A stretch of DNA of 64,000 nucleotides from DATKPE01 sp035524335. GTDB taxonomy: Bacteria > Bacteroidota > Ignavibacteria > UBA10030 > SZUA-254. The notes under the pieces were generated by a model, which was not told the DNA's origin, did not search any database, and saw nothing but the letters and a program-made list of their open reading frames with translations. The stretch lies in assembly GCA_035524335.1 (NCBI GenBank), contig DATKPE010000041.1:11629-75628 (forward strand), read 5' to 3'. This document shows positions 16,627 through 24,946 of the stretch, in pieces (the stretch's first letter is position 1; every line of letters starts with the position of its first letter). A program made the position numbers and the translations under genes.

Positions 16627-18035
16627 ACATCTGCCCTTCCATCTCAGCCCACTCCACAGCGGCACTCCGCCGCCTCCTTTCCGGCCATTCCGGCCGGGGC
16701 ATTGCCGAACTGCGGATCGATGGCATGGCGTATCCCCGGTTCGACCGTCTCCTGGAAAAGCCCAGGCCGCGGGTGATTGTGACCAACAGGAGGAGATCGG
16801 AGGGGGGAAAGTTCGACGGATCGTTCCGGACACAGTGTGAAATACTGAAAGCCGCACTCGACGCCGGGGCGGAATATGCCGATATCGAATTCAGCTGGGG
16901 GAAACAGGCGCTGACCGGATTTCTGAATGCGGTTCCCCGCACGAGGGTCGTCCTTTCATCGCATAATTTCCGGTCGACTCCCTCGTCTCTCATTCCTCTC
17001 TACCGGAATATGCGCGCCCTCCGTCCCGGCATCATCAAAATAGCAGTCATGGCGGATGAACCGGCATCCAACGGACCGATCTTCGATGTTCTGCGCCTTG
17101 CGCGGCGCGATCGTCAGCCGATGATCGCGCTCGCCATGGGGGAATACGGCACGCCCAGCCGGATCCTCGCGGGAATATTCGGCGGCTGGCTCAGTTACAG
17201 CACACCCGCGGGGGCGTATGCGACGGCCGCAGGCCAGGTCGACCACGAATCGATGATCCGGCTGTACCGGGCAGGCCGGATTGACCGGCAGACGCGCATC
17301 TTCGGTCTCGCCGGGTATCCGGTGTCGCACAGCCGGGGGATTTATTTCCATAATCGCGTCTTCCAACGCCGGCACCTGAATGCCGTCTACATCAATTTTC
17401 CGGCATCCGAGCCGGATTCGTTCCTGCGCGTCTTCGGACCGCTCATCACGGGAGCCAGCGTAACGATGCCGCTGAAGGAATCGGTTCTGCCCCTGCTGGG
17501 GATCGTCTCGGACGACGCGCGGGAGGTGTCTGCAGTGAACACGATTCTCCGCCGCGCCGGGCGGCTGCTCGGTGAGAACACCGACCTTCCGGCATTAACT
17601 TCCCTCCTCGGGCGCGGCGGCCGCGGCGGGAAGAGCATGATCGTTGCCGGCACCGGGGCGATGGCGCGGACGGCCGTGACGGCGGGACTGCGGAACGGAT
17701 TCTCCGTGGCTGTCACCGGCCGGAACGAACTGAGGGGAAAAAATATCTCGAAACGGTATGGTGTACCGTTCATACCGTTCCGGTACCGGACACGGCGGGA
17801 ATATGATGTGATTGTCAACGCCACACCGGTCGGGATGGAGGGCGTAACGGAGAGACGGCTTTTCCCGCCCGGGTATTTCGCGGAGGGGATGCTCGTCGTC
17901 GATGCGGTCTACAAAAAAGGGACGACCCGGCTGATCGCGGAAGCCGCTCTGGCCGGAGCCGGAACGATCGACGGCAACCGTATTTTCGAGGCCCAGGCAA
18001 AGCTCCAGTCGAACATGTTCGTGGAAGCGATATGA
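16623..18035 (+). CDS. aroDE: Bifunctional 3-dehydroquinate dehydratase (type I) / shikimate dehydrogenase
   Basis: 470 residues in two domains. Residues about 1-215 are a type I dehydroquinase: VVLSSHNFR has the catalytic His, and IIKIAVMA has the Schiff-base Lys. About 222-470 are AroE: FGLAGYPVSHSRGIYFHN at the substrate site, GASVTMPLKESV with the catalytic Lys, AVNTILR, a Rossmann loop IVAGTGAMARTAV, NATPVGM and VVDAVYKKG. The fusion performs two consecutive shikimate steps, as in plants and Chlamydia. The gene overlaps aroB and aroA by ATGA. It replaces separate aroD and aroE genes in the operon. Confidence 0.94.
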   Translation: MNICPSISAHSTAALRRLLSGHSGRGIAELRIDGMAYPRFDRLLEKPRPRVIVTNRRRSEGGKFDGSFRTQCEILKAALDAGAEYADIEFSWGKQALTGFLNAVPRTRVVLSSHNFRSTPSSLIPLYRNMRALRPGIIKIAVMADEPASNGPIFDVLRLARRDRQPMIALAMGEYGTPSRILAGIFGGWLSYSTPAGAYATAAGQVDHESMIRLYRAGRIDRQTRIFGLAGYPVSHSRGIYFHNRVFQRRHLNAVYINFPASEPDSFLRVFGPLITGASVTMPLKESVLPLLGIVSDDAREVSAVNTILRRAGRLLGENTDLPALTSLLGRGGRGGKSMIVAGTGAMARTAVTAGLRNGFSVAVTGRNELRGKNISKRYGVPFIPFRYRTRREYDVIVNATPVGMEGVTERRLFPPGYFAEGMLVVDAVYKKGTTRLIAEAALAGAGTIDGNRIFEAQAKLQSNMFVEAI

Positions 18036-19309
18036 CGGACACGAGAGGGGCACGGGAGATACGCCCCGGCATGGCCGGACGGCTGAACATTGCACTCCCC
18101 TCCTCCAAAAGTTACACGAACCGGGCGCTCATCGCCGCCGGCCTTGCGCACGGCAGAAGTTTCATCGGGCATCCCTCGGACAGCGACGATTCGGGAGTGC
18201 TCATCGGGGCCTTGCGGCAGTTCGGGATTCCGATCGACAAGGAAGGGGCCGGGCTTTCCGTCACCGGGAGCGGCGGCACATTCCGGGCGCCCGCCGGGAT
18301 CATCAACGTCGGAAACGCCGGCACGGCGATGAGGTTTCTCGCCAGCTTCGCCGCGCTTGCGTCCGGAACGACGATCCTGGACGGGGATGCACAGATGAAG
18401 CGACGGCCGATGGGAATGCTGGTCGATTCGCTCCGGCAGGCGGGCGCGGAAGCTGTTCTCATGTCCGACACCCTCCCTCTCCGGATCGACGGCCCGTCGT
18501 TCCGGGGCGGTACGATACGTGTCGAAGCCGGCATCAGCAGTCAGTTTCTCTCCTCGCTCCTTCTTGTCTCCCCGTGCGCACAGGAACCGGTGGAGCTGGT
18601 CCTCGAGGGCGGGCTCAGTTCGCGTCCGTACATCGACATGACGCTTCACGTGATGCGGACCTTCGGGGTTGCGGTCGATTGTGCCGCCGATGGCAGATTC
18701 CTGATCCCCGCAGGTCAGAGATACCGGGGAACCCGGTTCACGGTAGAAGCGGATGCCTCCTCGGCCTCTTATTTTTTCACCGCCGCAGCGATCACCGGCG
18801 GAACGGTCACCATCGAACAGCTCTCTCCGGAATCCCGGCAGGGAGATATCGGCCTGGCGGGACTGCTGGAAAGAATGGGGTGCAGGGTCGGAAGGAGCGG
18901 CAACGGCATCACGCTGACAGGCGGAACGCTCCGGGGCATCACTGCAGACATGAATGCCATGCCGGACGCCGTTCCGGCGCTGGCTGTTGCGGCAGCATTT
19001 GCGCACGGTCCGACGCGTCTGACCAACATCGCGCACCTCCGGTACAAGGAGTCGGACCGGATCGAGACCATTGCCCGGGAGCTCCGGCGGATGGGCGGCT
19101 GTGTGACCACATTGGGAGATGCGATCGGGATCGAACCGGCGCCTCTGCACGGCGCGGAGATCGAAACCCACCATGATCACCGCATCGCAATGAGCTTCGC
19201 GGTGGCTGGGCTCAGGGTTCCCGGCGTCAGGATTCTGGATCCCGGGTGTGTGGCAAAATCATTTCCCCGCTTCTGGGACGAGTTCAGCAAACTGGAAACG
19301 AAAGGATGA
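18032..19309 (+). CDS. aroA: 3-phosphoshikimate 1-carboxyvinyltransferase (EPSP synthase)
   Basis: 425-residue two-domain enzyme adding enolpyruvate from PEP to shikimate-3-phosphate. Seen are LPSSKSYTNRALIAA, GNAGTAMRFL, RRPMGML, GISSQFLSSLLL, LRYKESDRIE and ETHHDHRIAMS. The residue after GNAGTAMR is Phe rather than the usual Pro. Overlaps are ATGA at both ends. Confidence 0.95.
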   Translation: MTDTRGAREIRPGMAGRLNIALPSSKSYTNRALIAAGLAHGRSFIGHPSDSDDSGVLIGALRQFGIPIDKEGAGLSVTGSGGTFRAPAGIINVGNAGTAMRFLASFAALASGTTILDGDAQMKRRPMGMLVDSLRQAGAEAVLMSDTLPLRIDGPSFRGGTIRVEAGISSQFLSSLLLVSPCAQEPVELVLEGGLSSRPYIDMTLHVMRTFGVAVDCAADGRFLIPAGQRYRGTRFTVEADASSASYFFTAAAITGGTVTIEQLSPESRQGDIGLAGLLERMGCRVGRSGNGITLTGGTLRGITADMNAMPDAVPALAVAAAFAHGPTRLTNIAHLRYKESDRIETIARELRRMGGCVTTLGDAIGIEPAPLHGAEIETHHDHRIAMSFAVAGLRVPGVRILDPGCVAKSFPRFWDEFSKLETKG

Positions 19310-20496
19310 GCATGGCAGGCAGTACGTTCGGGTCACAGTTCCGGATCACCACGTTCGGTGAAAGTCACGGCAGGGCCGTCGGCGTCGTCATCGACGGGAT
19401 CAGGCCGAATATTCCGATCTCCACCTCGGCCATACAGCACGAGCTGAACCGGCGGCGTCCCGGCCAGAGCCGGGTCACGACCCCGCGTTCCGAAGCGGAC
19501 GAAGTGCAGATCCTGAGCGGCGTGTTCAACGGCAGAACGCTGGGGACGCCGATCTGTCTCCTGGTCTGGAACACAAATCAGAATCCCGGTGCGTATGCAA
19601 AGATACGGGATGTCTTCCGGCCGGGGCATGCGGGGTACACCTACCTCCGGAAATTCGGCATTCAGGATTACCGCGGGGGCGGCCGGTCGTCGGGCCGCGA
19701 AACGGCGGGAAGGGTTGCGGCGGGCGCGCTCGCAAAATCGATCCTGGCACGCCGCGGCATTGAGATCATCGCTCATACGAAGGAGGCCGCGGGGATTACC
19801 GCCCGCACGTTCAAGCCCGCAGAGATCGAGCGGAACATGATGCGCTGTGCGGATCCCGCCGCGGCGAAGAAAATGGCCGCCCGGATCCTTCGCATTCAGC
19901 GCCAGGGCGACTCAGCCGGGGGAATCGTCGAAGCGATCGTCCGCCACTGCCCGCCGGGGCTCGGCGAGCCGGTGTTTGACAAGCTCGAGGCCGATCTCGC
20001 GAAGGCCCTCCTTTCGATTCCCGCGATCAAGGGATTCGAGATCGGTTCCGGTTTCGCCGCCGCCCGGATGAAGGGGAGCGAACACAACGACGAGTTTTAC
20101 CGCGACCGGAAAAGCGGGGCCATCCGAACGCGGACCAACTTCGCCGGAGGGATCCTGGGCGGCATATCGACAGGCGAAGAGATCGTCGTCCGGGTCGCCG
20201 TAAAACCTCCTTCCTCCATCCCCAAATCGCAGACGACCATCGACATGAAGGGACGGCGGCGGAAGATATCGGTCACCGGCCGGCACGACCCGTGCCTCTG
20301 TCCGCGCGTTGTCCCGGTCGTGGAGTCGATGGTTGCCCTGGTCCTGGCGGACCATCTGATGCGGCAGTCGATGATCGGATCCGGCGGCCGGGCACGAGGC
20401 CTCCGGGCGGAACTTGCGATGATCGACGACATGATCGGACTTCTGACCGCGGAAAAAAAAGAGGTCAGGGCCCGTCTCCGGGTTCAAAAGCGCTGA
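19306..20496 (+). CDS. aroC: Chorismate synthase
   Basis: 396-residue FMN-dependent enzyme producing chorismate, the TrpE substrate. Signatures are FGESHGRAVG, RRRPGQSRVTTPRSEAD, LGTPICLLV, RPGHAGYTY and YRGGGRSSGRETAGRVAAGA. The conserved RPGHADYTY Asp is Gly here. ATG 19306 overlaps the aroA stop as ATGA; ATG 19312 is an alternative. It is the last gene of the trp-aro operon. Confidence 0.95.
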   Translation: MSMAGSTFGSQFRITTFGESHGRAVGVVIDGIRPNIPISTSAIQHELNRRRPGQSRVTTPRSEADEVQILSGVFNGRTLGTPICLLVWNTNQNPGAYAKIRDVFRPGHAGYTYLRKFGIQDYRGGGRSSGRETAGRVAAGALAKSILARRGIEIIAHTKEAAGITARTFKPAEIERNMMRCADPAAAKKMAARILRIQRQGDSAGGIVEAIVRHCPPGLGEPVFDKLEADLAKALLSIPAIKGFEIGSGFAAARMKGSEHNDEFYRDRKSGAIRTRTNFAGGILGGISTGEEIVVRVAVKPPSSIPKSQTTIDMKGRRRKISVTGRHDPCLCPRVVPVVESMVALVLADHLMRQSMIGSGGRARGLRAELAMIDDMIGLLTAEKKEVRARLRVQKR

Positions 20497-20605
20497 CCGG
20501 CGGATCATCCATCCGGACTCTCATCCCCACGTACCTCTTCCCCGTTCCGGTCCCGCGGAGGTTCAAATCCACTTCATTTCTCCGGAAATCCGGATCTCGG
20601 CGGTA

Positions 20606-20634
20606 TTGACATTAACTGAAAATTATCCGATACT
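20606..20634 (+). promoter_or_regulatory. Promoter for the T9SS-exported protein gene
   Basis: TTGACA (20606-20611) and GATACT (20629-20634) are 17 bases apart; TACTAT at 19-base spacing is an alternative -10. The surrounding 20590-20670 is markedly AT-richer than its flanks. No T-tailed terminator is seen between aroC and this promoter. Confidence 0.5.
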
Positions 20635-20687
20635 ATCAGTAAATTCGTCAATTATAACCTTTTTCCATCATGTCTGAAAGGAATCAC

Positions 20688-23600
20688 ATGAGGAGATTGT
20701 TCTTATTTTTGTTCTTTTGCGCTTCTTTCGCCTATCCTCAAACCCGCCTGCTGGTCAATAAAAACGGACAGGTAATCCCGATTCACCCGGGAGAAAGCGC
20801 GCTCTCCGTGATCAAACGGAGTCAGCCGGCAACGATCAATTCGACCTGCGGAACCCAGGAGTTCGGTTATTATCCTCCGAAATATTCCTCAGACGGCGCC
20901 CAGTACGGTCTGCACGATGACATACTCGCCATGTGGTTCGAGGCACCGACGAGCGGTACGATCGATACCGTGTTTTGGTACCAGAACACGATCTGTCCCA
21001 GCGACTCGCTGTTCAAGAACATCAACGTGCGGATGTTCAACTCGAACATCTACACAGGTCACGGTCCGGGATGGGGCGGATATCCGGCCCCCCAGGGGGC
21101 GCCGGACGTCACCTGTTGGGGCTATTTCCCGAACACCTCCGATCCCGAAAACGGGATCGCCGCCTTCCCCGAGGATGCGAGCGGCCCGTGGGTATCGACG
21201 GTCGACTCGTTCAGGCATGTCCCGATTCAATCCTATCCGCCGATGGGGACCAATCTGTGGGGACTGGCAGGGGTTCCGATGCATGCCTCGCCGGCCGATC
21301 CGGGAAACGCCGGGAAGGTGAATTTCATTCCGCTCGATCTGCTGGCCGTCCCGACGGTCAATACGGGCGATCCCTTCTTCATTACGCTCAAGCTGAACGG
21401 AAGCGCGTCCGACCCCTGCAACGCGACGGACAACATGTCGTTCGTGTACAGCAATGAAACCGACACGCTTGCGACGCACGACTGGAAGTATTATGAATTC
21501 GCCGTGCCGCCGACCATTCCGTGCAAGGGATGGGTTGCGCGGGGATCGTGGAATCTGCTCTTCTGGTACGTGATGACCCCAACGGCGAATACGCCGCCGA
21601 TCATCTCGTCGGTCGACCTCATCCGCACAACGACCGAAACCATACCGCAATCGTTCACGGCGACGATTTACGACTGCGATGCGTCGGTTCCTGCCCGCGC
21701 TGGTGTCGCGCACGCCTATTTCCGGTATCGTCTCAACGGCACCGGATCCTGGAACAATATCGATATGTCGAATCTGATCGGCGACCTCTTTGAGGGAACG
21801 ATCCCGTCCCAGTCGCCGTTCACATCGGTGGAATACAAGGTCGTGGCGGTCGATTCCGCCGGTCTTGCGGATTCCTCCGGCACCTATTCGTACAAGGTCG
21901 TGTCGCTGGAATCTGCCGGCTGGTACCGCATCGATACCACAACCGCCTGTACTCCCGCCGCCATCGGTTCGATCGGCACGGCGATCGACACCTCGCGGTG
22001 GTTCCTCGACCCGCGTGCGTATGCCCAGACCACGACCCCCCACCGGGGCGACGACGGGACTGCGGGACCGTTTGCGATCTCGAACGGATTTGTTTTCTAC
22101 GGCGATACGATGCACTACGCCTGGGTCGGTGTGGACGGCGCCATCGCGCTCTCAAAGACGGCTACCGACACCATCGATGTCAACAGCAACGGATTTGCCA
22201 CCGACGGCTGGGATTTCCCCTACGCCCAGCACCACAACCGGGCCGACACGCTCCACAGCGGCGATATCCCGAAAGCCTTCATCGCGCCATTCTGGGCCGA
22301 CTGGATCGTCAAGCAGGATTCACCGATCGCGACGTTCGGACATATCAGAACGTACGACGACTCGACCAAATTCGTCACCGAGTGGGATTCTCTCGGCGCC
22401 TTCTTCACCGCCGGAGCTGAATCGGATATCGACCGGTTCAGGGTCGTGCTGAACAAGACCTTCAACACGATCGAGTTCCAGTACGATGAGATCGGTTCTG
22501 CGAACCTGGATACGGCCAACCTTACCGGTATCCAGTCCGATTCGAATTATCACCCCGTGGCGGCACCCGGCTATCCCCCCTATAATTTCTACAACAAGGA
22601 CGGATACCCGGTCGAGACCCATCTCCACAACGGGCTCTGTATCCACTATGTTCCCGTTGCGGCATCGCTCCTGAGTTCGGACGGGTGGAACCTGCTCTCC
22701 ATGCCCTCCACCTATTCCGACATGAGTGCGGCGTATATGCTTCCCACTGCGATCGGCTCGATCTTCATTTACAATTCCGGGTATATACCGATCACCACCC
22801 TCACACCGGGGCAGGGATTCTGGGCGAAGCTGTCAGCGGGCGAGGTGGACGCCCTCGGGAAGGGGCTGGCGACCCTCGATATCCCCGTTGCGGCCGGATG
22901 GAACATGGTCGGTTCGATCGGATGTCCCGTCCCTGTTCTCAACATCATCGCCGACGGATCGACCGGCATCACCTCGACGACGCCGTTCTTCTCGTACTCC
23001 TCCGGGTATGCGGTCGCGTCCGTCATCTCGCCGCTCTACGGCTACTGGGTCCGCGCCACCGGCCCGGGGTACATTCATCTGAGCTGTTCGGCCGCCGACA
23101 AATCGACGGGCAGGCCGTACGAGCTCGCCGGCATGTCGAAAATCACGATCTCCGACCGCGCGAAGAATTCACAGACGCTCTACCTCGGATCGGGAAATGT
23201 CCAGGCGGATAAATACACCCTTCCGCCTCCGGCGCCGGACGGTTCGTTCGACGTCCGCTTCACGAGCGGAAGCATGGTCGCCGTCTATCCGGAGGATTTC
23301 GACGCTTCGCAGAGATTCGACTATCCGATCCAGATCACGGCGACGCACTACCCGCTCACGCTGAAGTGGGAGAAGGCGGGCACGGATAACCTCCTTCAGG
23401 GAACCGTTGTGGTGAAAAGCGATGCCGGACGGATCATCGGCATGCTCACCGGCGGCGGCAAGCTGACGCTGACGGATGCCTCGGTGCGGCGCGTCATCCT
23501 GTCGGTCTCGCCGGGAACCGCTCTCCCCCGGGTGTTCGCGCTCGGCCGGAATTATCCGAATCCGTTCAATCCGACGACGCAGTTCACGGTCGAAATGCCC

Positions 23601-23813
23601 CGCCAGGGGGACGTGGACGTCAGCATCTACGACGTCCTGGGCCGGAAACTAGCGACGCTGCTGTCGGGTTCTCAGCCCGCCGGGTATCACACGCTTGAGT
23701 GGGACTCGCGGGACGGCTCGGGATTCGCTGTCGCATCGGGCATTTATTTCATCCGGATGAGCGTTCCCTCAGAGCAGTTCGTCGCGACACAGAAGGTCAT
23801 GCTCCTCAAGTAA
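20688..23813 (+). CDS. Secreted protein with C-terminal T9SS sorting domain
   Basis: 1041 residues. The start MRRLFLFLFFCASFAYPQ is a Sec signal peptide, and ATG 20688 has GAAAGGA 6 bases upstream, so it is preferred to ATG 20670. A Cys-containing N-terminal region (about 30-300) of unknown fold is followed by an Ig/fibronectin-like module (about 302-405, TPPIISSVDL to YSYKVV), a long beta-rich region, and a typical sorting domain (about 950-1041) with NYPNPFNPTT, VSIYDVLGRKLATL and GIYFIRMS. That domain directs type IX secretion and surface attachment or release. I recognise no catalytic motif. It has its own promoter and terminator. Confidence 0.88.
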   Translation: MRRLFLFLFFCASFAYPQTRLLVNKNGQVIPIHPGESALSVIKRSQPATINSTCGTQEFGYYPPKYSSDGAQYGLHDDILAMWFEAPTSGTIDTVFWYQNTICPSDSLFKNINVRMFNSNIYTGHGPGWGGYPAPQGAPDVTCWGYFPNTSDPENGIAAFPEDASGPWVSTVDSFRHVPIQSYPPMGTNLWGLAGVPMHASPADPGNAGKVNFIPLDLLAVPTVNTGDPFFITLKLNGSASDPCNATDNMSFVYSNETDTLATHDWKYYEFAVPPTIPCKGWVARGSWNLLFWYVMTPTANTPPIISSVDLIRTTTETIPQSFTATIYDCDASVPARAGVAHAYFRYRLNGTGSWNNIDMSNLIGDLFEGTIPSQSPFTSVEYKVVAVDSAGLADSSGTYSYKVVSLESAGWYRIDTTTACTPAAIGSIGTAIDTSRWFLDPRAYAQTTTPHRGDDGTAGPFAISNGFVFYGDTMHYAWVGVDGAIALSKTATDTIDVNSNGFATDGWDFPYAQHHNRADTLHSGDIPKAFIAPFWADWIVKQDSPIATFGHIRTYDDSTKFVTEWDSLGAFFTAGAESDIDRFRVVLNKTFNTIEFQYDEIGSANLDTANLTGIQSDSNYHPVAAPGYPPYNFYNKDGYPVETHLHNGLCIHYVPVAASLLSSDGWNLLSMPSTYSDMSAAYMLPTAIGSIFIYNSGYIPITTLTPGQGFWAKLSAGEVDALGKGLATLDIPVAAGWNMVGSIGCPVPVLNIIADGSTGITSTTPFFSYSSGYAVASVISPLYGYWVRATGPGYIHLSCSAADKSTGRPYELAGMSKITISDRAKNSQTLYLGSGNVQADKYTLPPPAPDGSFDVRFTSGSMVAVYPEDFDASQRFDYPIQITATHYPLTLKWEKAGTDNLLQGTVVVKSDAGRIIGMLTGGGKLTLTDASVRRVILSVSPGTALPRVFALGRNYPNPFNPTTQFTVEMPRQGDVDVSIYDVLGRKLATLLSGSQPAGYHTLEWDSRDGSGFAVASGIYFIRMSVPSEQFVATQKVMLLK

Positions 23814-23837
23814 GGAACGGAAATAGAATCGTCAGGG

Positions 23838-23871
23838 GCCCGGGCGGTCAATACCGTCCGGGCTTTTATTT
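23838..23871 (+). terminator. Intrinsic terminator after the secreted protein
   Basis: GCCCGGGCGGT (23838-23848) pairs with ACCGTCCGGGC (23853-23863) with one G-T wobble around a CAAT loop, followed by TTTTATTT. It separates the secreted-protein transcript from dusB. Confidence 0.9.
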
Positions 23872-23905
23872 GGAAGAATCCATATTTTTGAATAGTTTAG
23901 AGACG

Positions 23906-24919
23906 ATGCGCATCGGAAACATCGATATCGACAAACCGGTCATTCTCGCTCCCATGGAGGACGTGACCGACATTTCGTTCCGGCTCGTCTGCAAAGAGCT
24001 GGGAGCCGATATCATGTATACCGAATTTGTCAATTCTGAAGGCCTGATCCGGGCATCACGCAAAACAATGCGGAAAATGATGTTCCTCGAAGAGGAACGG
24101 CCGTTCGGAATTCAGCTTTACGGCGGGGCCGAGCAATCGATGGAAACCGCGGCCGGGATGGCCGGAGAGCTCCGGCCCGATCTGATCGACATCAACTGCG
24201 GCTGTTGGGTCAAGAAGATCGCAGGACGAGGGGAAGGGGCTGGCCTTCTGCGGGATCTTCCGAAAATGGAGCGTATCATCCGCACGGTGATCGGAGCTGT
24301 CCGGGTGCCTGTCACGGTGAAAACGCGGCTCGGCTGGGATGCCTCCTCCATACGGATCACCGAAGTGGCCCGGATGGTGGAGCAGACAGGCGCAGCGGCG
24401 CTCACGATCCACTGCCGCACGCGGGCCCAGGGGCACAAGGGGGAACCGGAATACCGCTGGATCGAGCCGGTCAAGTCGGCCGTCGGCATCCCGATCATCG
24501 TCAACGGCGGCATCGATTCAGCGGAGAAGGCCCGGACGGTTTTTGCAGAGACCGGTTGTGACGGAGTCATGATCGCGCAGGCGGCAATAACGAATCCCTG
24601 GATCTTCGGAGAAGTGCACCATCTGCTGCGCACCGGCAGGCTGAAACCGGAGCCCGATTTTGCGGAGCGGGTGCGGGTGATGCGCAGGCATCTCACCCTC
24701 TCGGTCGAGTACAAGGGTGAACAGCGGGCAGTGCTCGAGTTCCGCAAGCACTACAGCGGGTATCTCCGGAACTATCACAATATCGGCCAGCTCCGGAGCA
24801 GGCTGATGCAATTCACCGAGCTCGCCCCCATACTCGAGATCATAGACAATCTGGAAGAACCCGCGCCGGTCTCCCCGGCCGCGGACAGAATGCAGACCGC
24901 CGGCGTACCGATCGCCTGA
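23906..24919 (+). CDS. dusB: tRNA-dihydrouridine synthase, DusB family
   Basis: 337-residue FMN enzyme reducing uridines in tRNA D-loops. Visible are ILAPMEDVTDISFRLVC, FGIQLYGG, DINCGCWVKKIAGRGEGAGLL with the catalytic Cys, VTVKTRLGWD, IHCRTRAQGHKG, and IIVNGGI with the FMN phosphate loop GCDGVMIAQAAITNPW. The residue after the catalytic Cys is Trp where Pro is usual. ATG 23906 is chosen; a TTG at 23889 is in frame but has no better ribosome site. Confidence 0.92.
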   Translation: MRIGNIDIDKPVILAPMEDVTDISFRLVCKELGADIMYTEFVNSEGLIRASRKTMRKMMFLEEERPFGIQLYGGAEQSMETAAGMAGELRPDLIDINCGCWVKKIAGRGEGAGLLRDLPKMERIIRTVIGAVRVPVTVKTRLGWDASSIRITEVARMVEQTGAAALTIHCRTRAQGHKGEPEYRWIEPVKSAVGIPIIVNGGIDSAEKARTVFAETGCDGVMIAQAAITNPWIFGEVHHLLRTGRLKPEPDFAERVRVMRRHLTLSVEYKGEQRAVLEFRKHYSGYLRNYHNIGQLRSRLMQFTELAPILEIIDNLEEPAPVSPAADRMQTAGVPIA

Positions 24920-24946
24920 ATCGCCGCCTGCGCGAGGTATATCCCT

